Part shown: positions 1-5,276 of the stretch, in pieces
Layout: every line of letters starts with the position of its first letter
How positions within the stretch are numbered: the stretch's first letter is position 1
NCBI GenBank assembly: GCA_022360105.1
Contig: JAKSDL010000239.1
Location: forward strand, 1-5,384
DNA from: Pseudomonadota bacterium
Lineage (GTDB): Bacteria; SAR324; XYD2-FULL-50-16; JAHJRI01
Direction of reading: 5' to 3'
Length of the DNA: 5,384 nt
Program-made: the position numbers and the translations under genes
Notes under the pieces: generated by a model
Database searches by the model: none
What the model was told of the DNA's origin: nothing
Seen by the model: only the letters and a program-made list of their open reading frames with translations

Positions 1-347
1 CCGGGAATGCCGGTCGAAACATATTGGATGATGGTTTCCGTTTGCGGTTTGAGGAATCCCAGCCAAAACGCGCCGCCGGCACAACCAAATTGTTCTTTGG
101 AGAAATAAGCCGGGATGTTTTTGCGCCTGCCTCTTCGAATGTTGCCCATAATGCATCCAAAGTTTGAGAAAACGGAATGCCAGTCGACTTCATTCTTTTC
201 CTCTTTTTCCCGTGTTGGCATATCGGAAGGTTTTAGTCCAAAACCGGGATCAGGTTTCTCATCACTGAAAAACACTCCTAACGGCTCTTCATCAAGTCCC
301 AGAAGGCCAATAAAGGCTTTTGTCGATTCTAAAAACTGTGTGTCCAT
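1..347 (-). CDS. DUF169 family protein, 5' part (cut by left window edge)
   Basis: This is a partial gene: 115 complete codons are visible and the 3' end lies outside the window. The ATG at 347-345 is preceded by GAGGA (354-358) with a 6-nt spacer, so the start is well supported. The product starts MDTQFLESTKAFIGLLGLDE and continues with EEPLGVFFSDEKPDPGFG (residues 20-37), a segment typical of the DUF169 N-terminus. A Cys-containing stretch GCIMGNIRRGRR (64-75) follows, then YFSKEQFGCAGGAFWLGF (81-98), matching the conserved Cys-Gly-Gly region of the family. No signal peptide or membrane segment is visible, so it is probably cytoplasmic. The biochemical role of DUF169 proteins is not established; the conserved cysteines would suit metal or cofactor binding, but that is inference. 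It lies 27 bp after the marR stop on the same strand, so it is probably co-transcribed with and controlled by that regulator. Confidence 0.75.
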   Translation of the reverse strand, partial: MDTQFLESTKAFIGLLGLDEEPLGVFFSDEKPDPGFGLKPSDMPTREKEEKNEVDWHSVFSNFGCIMGNIRRGRRKNIPAYFSKEQFGCAGGAFWLGFLKPQTETIIQYVSTGIP

Positions 348-353
348 ATCTTG

Positions 354-358
354 TCCTC
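354..358 (-). promoter_or_regulatory. Ribosome binding site of the DUF169 gene
   Basis: GAGGA on the minus strand, 6 nt before the ATG at 347. It fixes the start of the truncated gene and shows that this organism uses Shine-Dalgarno initiation. Confidence 0.7.
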
Positions 359-374
359 AAGAAATAACTGCGGA

Positions 375-851
375 TTAATCCAGATTCTTTGAAATCAGTA
401 TCAAGGTTTTTAAGGCTGTTTCCAGCTCCCTTGTTTCGAGTGCGGAAGAAATGCGATTGGCCCATTCAATTTGCTTCAGGGAAATCCGGCCTAAGACGTC
501 TCGTCCGGAGTCGTTTAACTGAATCAACTTGGCGGTCTGATGATCGGGATTCTCTTTCAGGGATACCAATTCTTTTTGAGCCAGGTTGTTAACCAGTTGC
601 TGTACATTTTGTCGCGTCAGCCCCATTTTACGGGCGATTTGTGACACCGTTAAAGGTCCCTGACCCAGAGCTCCCAATACCTTCCATCTGGCACTGGTAA
701 GCCCCAAGTCCTTTGACAACTGATCCCCGGCAGTTTTTAAGCTTCCGTTAAGTTTAAAAATCTCCAATACCAGATCAGTAAATTTATCCCCTGCAGGTGT
801 GCGCTTCAATTTTGTTTTTCCCATTTTTTTTGCGTGATTCACTATGACCAT
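375..851 (-). CDS. MarR-family winged-helix transcriptional regulator
   Basis: The product has 158 residues from the ATG at 851, the usual MarR size. An N-terminal helix (about 23-43) should form the dimer interface with the C-terminal helices (about 118-157). The winged helix-turn-helix is LTVSQIARKMGLTRQNVQQL (67-86), followed by a wing with NPDHQTAKLIQLNDSG (101-116), where MarR proteins normally have a DRR-type motif; here the arginines are replaced. MarR proteins are dimeric, usually ligand-responsive repressors that bind palindromes in their own promoter, and two inverted repeats lie just upstream. The start is uncertain: neither ATG 851 nor the in-frame ATG at 824 (giving 149 residues, MGKTKLKR) has a Shine-Dalgarno sequence, and the promoter candidates start transcription downstream of 851, which favours 824. 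The DUF169 gene follows after 27 bp, the likely co-regulated partner. The ligand is unknown. Confidence 0.9.
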   Translation of the reverse strand: MVIVNHAKKMGKTKLKRTPAGDKFTDLVLEIFKLNGSLKTAGDQLSKDLGLTSARWKVLGALGQGPLTVSQIARKMGLTRQNVQQLVNNLAQKELVSLKENPDHQTAKLIQLNDSGRDVLGRISLKQIEWANRISSALETRELETALKTLILISKNLD

Positions 852-854
852 AGT
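841..854. promoter_or_regulatory. Inverted repeat over the upstream marR start codon (possible second operator)
   Basis: The plus strand reads actatg-ac-catagt, a perfect 6-bp inverted repeat with a 2-bp centre. It overlaps the ATG at 851-849, and on the minus strand its CATAGT half (846-841) is a 4/6 match to a -10 box lying 17 bp from TTGTCA (869-864). Its centre is 24 bp from that of the neighbouring palindrome at 863-880. A role in binding MarR is inferred from position; the two repeats do not share sequence. Confidence 0.35.
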
Positions 855-862
855 CTGTTAAA

Positions 863-880
863 TTGACAATCACTTGTCAA
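863..880. promoter_or_regulatory. Likely MarR operator overlapping the -35 region of its own promoter
   Basis: The 18-bp site ttgacaa-tcac-ttgtcaa has perfect 7-bp half-sites, the size and form of typical MarR operators. On the minus strand it supplies a consensus -35 box TTGACA (880-875), with a poor -10 CAGACT 17 bp downstream, and also TTGTCA (869-864), with CATAGT (846-841) 17 bp downstream. A repressor bound here would block RNA polymerase. It lies 12 bp upstream of the longest marR reading frame. Assignment to this MarR protein is inference from position and symmetry. Confidence 0.6.
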
Positions 881-1052
881 ATTTTTCACGAAGGTATACA
901 AGGTTTGTCGGTAATAACTATAAATTCCACAGACCACTTGATAACCGCATCACCCGGACAACAGAATCGAAAAACAACAATGTAATTTTTGAACCTTGCA
1001 AAGCAACACCTTGTAAGCTAACCGCTGATTGCCGACAGCTCAATTTTCCAAA

Positions 1053-2021
1053 CTAAGGTAAGCATTTCAACCCCTTTAATGTTTCCTCAACAGCTTTGAT
1101 CAATGGTGTGACCGGTTCCTTGCCGAGAACAGCGATTATCCTTGAATTGTCCATTCGAACCGGTACCTTCCAGAGATACCGCATTTCCATCAATTCACGT
1201 AGCGTTTCTTTAAATGGTGCCAGCAGTCTTAGCAGCCACCAGGGGAAAGACACCGTTTTTGGGGCTTTACCGGAATGCCTGGTAACTACACTGCGAATAG
1301 CCTCTATCATTTGGGTACCGTCAGCATCCCAGTGACTGCCTAAATGGAAAGTAGCGAACGACTCGAGCTTGTGGCGATTTTTCAATAGTTGCACCATCGC
1401 TCGGGCAACATCGGGTAAATAAGACCATTGATGCCCAACACCGCGACTGCCAGGATTGCTAATGGAGGTAACAGGTCGACCGGGTTTGATAAGACCTTGG
1501 GAAAACCAGTTGTTACCTGCCCTTGGTCCAAAAAAATCACCAGCCCTTACTATGATGACGCGGCCTTCTTTTTTGGAGTAATTGAGCAGGCGTTGCTCCA
1601 TTTTTACGCGAATAGCACCTTTTTGTGTCTGCGGTTGCTGTGGTGAATCCTCATATAAAACCGGAAAGGCATCAGGTCCGTAATTGTAAACGGTTCCGGG
1701 AAGCACTATGGTCGCACCGGATTTTTTTGCTGCTGCAAGCGTGTTTTCCAACATTGGCAGAACAAGTCCGGGCCAATTTTTGTAACCGGGCGGGTTGACG
1801 GCATGGACGATAACGCTGCATTTTTCGACTGCTTTTTCTACGTCTGCCTGCCTGAGTGCATCACCCTTCAACCAGGTTATGCCGTCTTTCTGCTCAACGT
1901 CTGTTGATGCATTGCGCTTCATTGCTCTTACGGTCCAATCGGCATCCCGAAGTTGACGGGCCACTTCACCACCAATTCCGCCAGTTGCGCCAAGAATCAA
2001 AACTGTTTGTTGCTTTTTCAT
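1053..2021 (-). CDS. Atypical NAD(P)-binding short-chain dehydrogenase (epimerase-like)
   Basis: The product has 322 residues from the ATG at 2021. A frame extension to an ATG at 2039 is rejected because AAGGAG (2033-2028) lies exactly 6 nt before the 2021 start. It has an N-terminal Rossmann fold: strand VLIL then GATGGIG (11-17), the GxxGxxG dinucleotide-binding motif of extended SDRs, with a KGDA segment at 52-55. Later segments are also SDR-like: LPGTVYNYG (108-115), RAGDFFGP (159-166) and WSYLPDVARAMV (199-210). The catalytic YxxxK motif is not preserved: the expected lysine may be K140, but the tyrosine position is A136, and the upstream catalytic Ser is replaced around T110-N113. This fits the 'atypical' SDR subgroups of unknown function better than a classical sugar epimerase. 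No signal peptide or TM segment is seen. The gene is divergent from the LysR gene, its probable regulator. The substrate cannot be predicted. Confidence 0.88.
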   Translation of the reverse strand: MKKQQTVLILGATGGIGGEVARQLRDADWTVRAMKRNASTDVEQKDGITWLKGDALRQADVEKAVEKCSVIVHAVNPPGYKNWPGLVLPMLENTLAAAKKSGATIVLPGTVYNYGPDAFPVLYEDSPQQPQTQKGAIRVKMEQRLLNYSKKEGRVIIVRAGDFFGPRAGNNWFSQGLIKPGRPVTSISNPGSRGVGHQWSYLPDVARAMVQLLKNRHKLESFATFHLGSHWDADGTQMIEAIRSVVTRHSGKAPKTVSFPWWLLRLLAPFKETLRELMEMRYLWKVPVRMDNSRIIAVLGKEPVTPLIKAVEETLKGLKCLP

Positions 2022-2027
2022 TTTTTT

Positions 2028-2033
2028 CTCCTT
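2028..2033 (-). promoter_or_regulatory. Shine-Dalgarno sequence deciding the SDR start
   Basis: AAGGAG followed by six A and then ATG (2021-2019). It lies inside the longer reading frame that begins at 2039, so translation is expected to start at 2021 rather than 2039. Confidence 0.85.
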
Positions 2034-2050
2034 GATCATTTGGGTTATGT

Positions 2051-2284
2051 AATTAAACTCAAGCTTCGCACCTGTTTTTGCAGTAGATGATTTATATGGT
2101 GTAAAACCACCATTAGCTATTCAGTTAAAAGCATTTGGCTATTAGCGATCAGCTGCCAGCTTTGATACGACTCGCTTCGCTCCATCTGCCAGTAGCTAAT
2201 AGCTTTTATGTCAAAGTCATCTTCCCCAGTGAACTGCAGAGCCACTGATAGAATAAAACAAGGGTGCGAAACTTGAGTAATTAA
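2051..2284. mobile_element. MITE-like non-autonomous element with terminal inverted repeats and direct repeats
   Basis: The left tip actcaagcttcgcacc (2057-2072) and the reverse complement of the right tip (2263-2278), actcaagtttcgcacc, match at 15 of 16 positions. Similarity continues inward as TGTTTT after a 2-nt gap. Immediately outside both tips is the same direct repeat AATTAA (2051-2056 and 2279-2284), as expected for a target-site duplication. The element between them is 222 bp and encodes no transposase. It contains nested symmetry: gctattagc (2138-2146) pairs with gctaatagc (2195-2203), taaaagc (2126-2132) with gctttta (2202-2208), and atggtg (2096-2101) with caccat (2108-2113). The heptamer ctgccag occurs twice (2153-2159, 2186-2192). 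It would need a transposase supplied in trans; the IS family cannot be named from these tips. AATTAA is AT-rich and nearly palindromic, so the duplication is good but not conclusive evidence. Confidence 0.7.
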
Positions 2285-2311
2285 CTTATTATTTACCCCA
2301 GCTAAACACAA

Positions 2312-2339
2312 TTGACTAAAATAGCTGATCAGCTATACA
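2312..2339 (+). promoter_or_regulatory. Likely lysR promoter giving a leaderless transcript
   Basis: TTGACT (2312-2317, 5/6 of the -35 consensus), a 16-bp spacer and TATACA (2334-2339, 4/6 of the -10 consensus). Transcription would begin at about 2346-2347, at the ATG itself. That agrees with the absence of any Shine-Dalgarno sequence before this gene. The assignment rests on consensus matching only. Confidence 0.45.
2321..2336. promoter_or_regulatory. Perfect 16-bp palindrome, candidate LysR operator
   Basis: atagctgatcagctat equals its own reverse complement. It lies just upstream of the LysR start, across the spacer and the first -10 bases of the predicted promoter, the usual place for autorepression. 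A second inverted repeat, atacat-tt-atgtat (2335-2348), abuts it and reaches into the start codon. The palindrome has an even centre and so is not a strict T-N11-A LysR box. Its gctgatcagc core resembles the repeat vocabulary of the nearby MITE (gcgatcagctgcc), so it could instead be a related repeat. Confidence 0.45.
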
Positions 2340-2346
2340 TTTATGT

Positions 2347-3237
2347 ATGACTAAACATATTGGTTGGGAATTTTATCGCTCATTTCTGGCAGTCCTGCAA
2401 ACAGGCTCCTTGTCCGCAGCCGCTCGTGCTCTCGGTACTACTCAACCTACTGTTGGGCGTCATATTGCAGCACTTGAAAAATCCCTTAAACTTACTCTTT
2501 TCACACGATCCCAGGTAGGTCTGTTGCCAACCGAAGCCTCAGAAGCACTGCGAGGTTACGCTGAAGAAATGGCCAATGCTGCGGCTGTACTAGAACGAGC
2601 AGCGACCAATCAAGGTGAAGGGATACGCGGTACAGTCCGTGTTACAGCCAGTGAGGTGATCGGTGTAGAGGTACTTCCTTCAATAATCGTCAAACTGCGA
2701 ACCAAACATCCTGAACTTAAGCTGGAACTGGTCCTCTCCAATCGACCACAAGATCTTTTACACAGGGAAGCCGACATAGCCGTCCGCATGTTTCAACCTA
2801 AACAGACCCAGCTGGTTGTACGACGCATAGGTCAAATTGAACTGGGTTTACATGCCAGTAAAGCATATATTGAAAGTAACGGTAGCCCGGGGCATATGCA
2901 GTCATTGAAACATCACTCCCTGGTTGGCTTTGACAAGCCGAACGATTTTATCCGCCAGGTAACTAAAATGCTGCCCCCCGGTTTTGAACGAGAACATTTC
3001 GCATTTAGTTGCGATAGTGACCTTGCGCAATTGGCATTGATTCGTGCCGGAGCTGGAATTGGCGTCTGTCAGGTAAGGTTGGCTGAGCGCGACAACAGGT
3101 TAGTGCGGGTTCTGTCCGATGAATTCTCTCTGCAGCTGGAAACCTGGATCACCATGCATGAAAACCTTCGAAACAATCCGCCTTGTCGCGCAGTCTTCGA
3201 CTCCCTGGTGGAAGGATTCAGGCAGTATCTTGAATAG
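2347..3237 (+). CDS. LysR-type transcriptional regulator
   Basis: The product has 296 residues, a normal LysR length. The N-terminal winged helix-turn-helix spans about residues 7-65: WEFYRSFLAVLQTGSLSAAA, then ARALGTTQPTVGRHIAALEK (26-45) as the recognition region, and LFTRSQVGLLPTEA (51-64) as the wing. A linker helix (65-88) leads to the periplasmic-binding-protein-like effector domain (about 95-296), starting GTVRVTASEVIGVEVLP, with READIAVRMFQP (140-151) and RAGAGIGVCQ (233-242) typical of the family. It should act as a DNA-binding oligomer responding to a small ligand that cannot be named. The ATG at 2347 is preferred because it places the HTH at the usual distance from the N-terminus, although there is no Shine-Dalgarno sequence. 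It is divergent from the SDR gene, the classic arrangement in which a LysR protein controls its neighbour and itself. A mobile element lies between them. Confidence 0.95.
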   Translation: MTKHIGWEFYRSFLAVLQTGSLSAAARALGTTQPTVGRHIAALEKSLKLTLFTRSQVGLLPTEASEALRGYAEEMANAAAVLERAATNQGEGIRGTVRVTASEVIGVEVLPSIIVKLRTKHPELKLELVLSNRPQDLLHREADIAVRMFQPKQTQLVVRRIGQIELGLHASKAYIESNGSPGHMQSLKHHSLVGFDKPNDFIRQVTKMLPPGFEREHFAFSCDSDLAQLALIRAGAGIGVCQVRLAERDNRLVRVLSDEFSLQLETWITMHENLRNNPPCRAVFDSLVEGFRQYLE

Positions 3238-3282
3238 ACCTGAGGATAAGAGAAACATTCTTCAAATCAAAAATCTGAGTCC

Positions 3283-3333
3283 CCTCCGAAAAGTCCAAGA
3301 TGGCCAAAATTTGGCATAGTTCGGGGTTCTTTT
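3283..3333. terminator. Weak terminator-like hairpin between convergent genes
   Basis: ccgaa (3286-3290) pairs with ttcgg (3320-3324), extended by a G-T and a C-G pair, and is followed by ttctttt (3327-3333). The loop holds a second inverted repeat gccaaa-a-tttggc (3303-3315). It lies after the LysR stop and could serve that gene. The stem is short and the loop long, so it is only a candidate. No better hairpin was found for the minus-strand gene ending at 3443. Confidence 0.3.
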
Positions 3334-3442
3334 ATACCCATAGAGAGGGTGAGTTTTTAAATCCTCGTGCGATACAAAGAGGTAAATTTTTTCCTAAAAA
3401 TCGAAAATGACTTTTCAAAGGGAACTCCAGTCTAAAATACCT

Positions 3443-5065
3443 TCACCCCCTGACCAGCTTTATGAATTTTCTTCCAACAGGCAGAACAAAATCGCGGGAC
3501 ACCATATCGTAGTCGGCCGAGCTTCTTCTTTGAAGGGTATATTCTATTCCCGATCGAACCATATAGGTTTTGTGAATGCGAATAAAATGGTCCGAACTGA
3601 AGCACTTCTCAATATCTTTTAAACCGGCTTGAATTTCCATCTCGTTTTCCATTCCGTCTTCTCGATAAACCACTCTGCTGTAATTTCCAATGGCCTGAAT
3701 GTAAGTTATCCTATTGAGGATCGGAAATAGCTTTGCAATTTCAGGGTACAAACGGGATTCCATTACCCGGGTCAAAACACGGTCCTGCAACTGATCGATG
3801 GTAGCCTGGTGTTCCAGCAGGTTTTCTTTGGTGGATTTCAATTCTCCCAGAATTATCTCTTTTTCTTGATTGACTTGTTGAACCTGCCTCGACAGACCAA
3901 AAGAAAAAATCAGCATTTCAATAATTGAACTGATTTGCAGGATTTTCCAACTGTAAGGGATAGGCAACCACTCAAACACACTTAACACCATGATAATAGC
4001 AACGGTAAACTGCAAGAGAGTTGCGATTAGATAATAGCGTGCCGTTGCCTGGTGACTTCGATATCCTTGATATCCGGCTAAAAAGCACAACAGGATTGCC
4101 AGTACTATCAATACAAATCCGAAATTATAGAGACTGGCAAAAATCGAACGCATTCCAAATATCAGCAGAACCATACCCAGAATCCCGGTTGCACCCAACA
4201 CCCACTGGTAGTAAATCAGTATTTTGTCCAGCCAGCGGGAATGAATCCACAGTCTTAAATAGACCCTGGTGAACTGAATGCCTGTGATTAAAAGTAACCA
4301 GCCCAGAAAGGGACTGGAAAGGTGGGTTAAATCAGAAAGGGGCGGTGGCCATTTGCTGAATAGAAAAGAAAATGCCCAGCCTTCTCCCGAAAAGTACCAG
4401 AGTAACACGACTGACAGAAAACTGGCGTAATGCAGATATGATCGGTTTCGAAGGGCCAGGAAAATGAATAAATGGTAACACACAATAGCAAATACTACTC
4501 CGAAGAATATACCATCCGATAAAACCTGGTTTTGTTCCTTATCGAAGTAGTCCTGAACGTTCCATATGTGAATCGGCACCCAAAAGTAAATGGATTCTAT
4601 CCGAAGGAAAATCGGCTTCTGCATATCAGCATCTGTCAGCATGAAAACAAATGACCTGCCATTAATTTGCTGCAAATTCGGGGAAACATGGCTGCCGGCC
4701 AGCTGATGCGACCACCCGCCTGAACTGTTGGTATAATAAAGATCTACCCGTTTGAGTTTGCATGTTGCCAGTTCCAGAATCCACTGACGTTGATTGCCCT
4801 TAACTGATAACATCGGATCAATCCTGATCCAATAGGGATGAGTGCCGAATCCCAGGTGCAACACGCTGGAGTCTGCCTTGCGAAAATCCAGACTATTTAA
4901 GTTTTCATAATTTGCTTCAGCCTGCGATCTATGCTCCAAGATTGCCGAATAATAAACCAGGCCATCCGTCGAGACAGATCCTGCTATAAGGTTTGTTGTC
5001 ATGGCCATTACAACTGCCAATCCCAACATTGGATTTGTAAAAATGAAATGTCGTCGTGATGTCAC
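3443..5065 (-). CDS. 7TMR-DISM membrane receptor fused to a LytTR DNA-binding domain
   Basis: The product has 540 residues. It starts with a signal-peptide-like segment (TSRRHF then a hydrophobic stretch to about residue 28). An extracytoplasmic 7TMR-DISM type 2 sensor domain follows (about 38-165), with LHLGFGTHPYWIRID (69-83) and WILELATCKLKRVDLYY (95-111). Seven hydrophobic spans at about 184-205, 210-230, 250-268, 281-304, 309-332, 341-362 and 370-393 form the 7TM module. A coiled coil (about 394-432, rich in E, Q and L) links to a C-terminal LytTR domain (about 450-540) with ITYIQAIGNYSRVVY and the hallmark FIRIHKTYMV (494-503). LytTR domains bind DNA in response regulators such as AlgR and AgrA; here there is no receiver or kinase domain. 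The inferred role is direct ligand-to-transcription signalling at the inner membrane. The GTG start at 5065 is chosen because it supplies the basic SRRH segment; the ATG at 5029 would leave the signal peptide uncharged. Neither start has a Shine-Dalgarno sequence. Confidence 0.9.
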   Translation of the reverse strand: MTSRRHFIFTNPMLGLAVVMAMTTNLIAGSVSTDGLVYYSAILEHRSQAEANYENLNSLDFRKADSSVLHLGFGTHPYWIRIDPMLSVKGNQRQWILELATCKLKRVDLYYTNSSGGWSHQLAGSHVSPNLQQINGRSFVFMLTDADMQKPIFLRIESIYFWVPIHIWNVQDYFDKEQNQVLSDGIFFGVVFAIVCYHLFIFLALRNRSYLHYASFLSVVLLWYFSGEGWAFSFLFSKWPPPLSDLTHLSSPFLGWLLLITGIQFTRVYLRLWIHSRWLDKILIYYQWVLGATGILGMVLLIFGMRSIFASLYNFGFVLIVLAILLCFLAGYQGYRSHQATARYYLIATLLQFTVAIIMVLSVFEWLPIPYSWKILQISSIIEMLIFSFGLSRQVQQVNQEKEIILGELKSTKENLLEHQATIDQLQDRVLTRVMESRLYPEIAKLFPILNRITYIQAIGNYSRVVYREDGMENEMEIQAGLKDIEKCFSSDHFIRIHKTYMVRSGIEYTLQRRSSADYDMVSRDFVLPVGRKFIKLVRG

Positions 5066-5104
5066 TCTAAGTAATTGGTTACAGGTTATTGTTTCGGCTT
5101 GCTT

Positions 5105-5213
5105 TCATGATGAAGATTCCGGGCCTGGGTTTCCGACATCAATACCCAATTTTTTTAACTTGAACAATATCAGCCATTAAAAATCCAGCTTTTTCTCTTC
5201 CGGTAGGATGCAT
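5105..5213 (-). pseudogene. Possible small or decayed reading frame with a shift at a 7-A run
   Basis: From the ATG at 5213 the minus strand reads MHPTGREKAGFLMADIVQ then VKKIGY and a stop at 5139. The frame breaks at a run of seven A (plus-strand T, 5150-5156). With six A the reading would continue as VKKLGIDVGNPGPESSS and stop at 5105, a more protein-like ending. This could be a fragment of a dead gene, a recent homopolymer mutation, a sequencing error or chance. No family is recognised, and it has no clear ribosome binding site. Confidence 0.2.
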
Positions 5214-5276
5214 TTTGTCATCGCTTCAAATAATGAATGAATTCTCAAGTATTATTGAAATAATATTTAATTACAG

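Noticed and set aside
115..378. 87-codon plus-strand frame opposite the DUF169 gene
   Set aside because: It lies antisense to a gene with a good start and family motifs; the Ser/Phe-rich composition is that of a shadow frame.
980..1052. Terminator after the SDR gene, with ttgc-aaa-gcaa and gctg...cagc as candidate stems
   Set aside because: The stems are only 4 bp, and neither is followed closely by a T-run on the minus strand.
874..1056. 60-codon plus-strand frame in the marR-SDR intergenic region
   Set aside because: It begins with TTG inside the MarR palindrome, has no Shine-Dalgarno sequence and no recognisable protein features. The region is better explained as promoter plus spacer.
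2019..2039. Earlier SDR start at 2039 adding six residues (MIKEKK)
   Set aside because: The extension covers the perfect AAGGAG that serves the ATG at 2021, and there is no ribosome binding site for the ATG at 2039.
2096..2113. Inverted repeat atggtg-taaaac-caccat as an operator for the SDR gene
   Set aside because: It lies inside the mobile element, so it is more simply part of the element's own secondary structure.
2117..2311. 64-codon minus-strand reading frame between the SDR and LysR genes
   Set aside because: It reads through the right tip and the internal inverted repeats of the MITE-like element and gives a repeat-derived, low-complexity peptide (SYWQMERSESYQSWQ). It has no ribosome binding site and is not a credible gene.
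3407..3622. 71-codon plus-strand frame overlapping the end of the 7TM-LytTR gene
   Set aside because: Most of it is antisense to the conserved LytTR domain, and it lacks a start signal and family features.
5250..5265. AT-only inverted repeat tattatt-ga-aataata as a terminator
   Set aside because: With no GC pairs and a 2-nt loop it would not form a stable RNA hairpin; symmetric AT sequence is common by chance in such a region.
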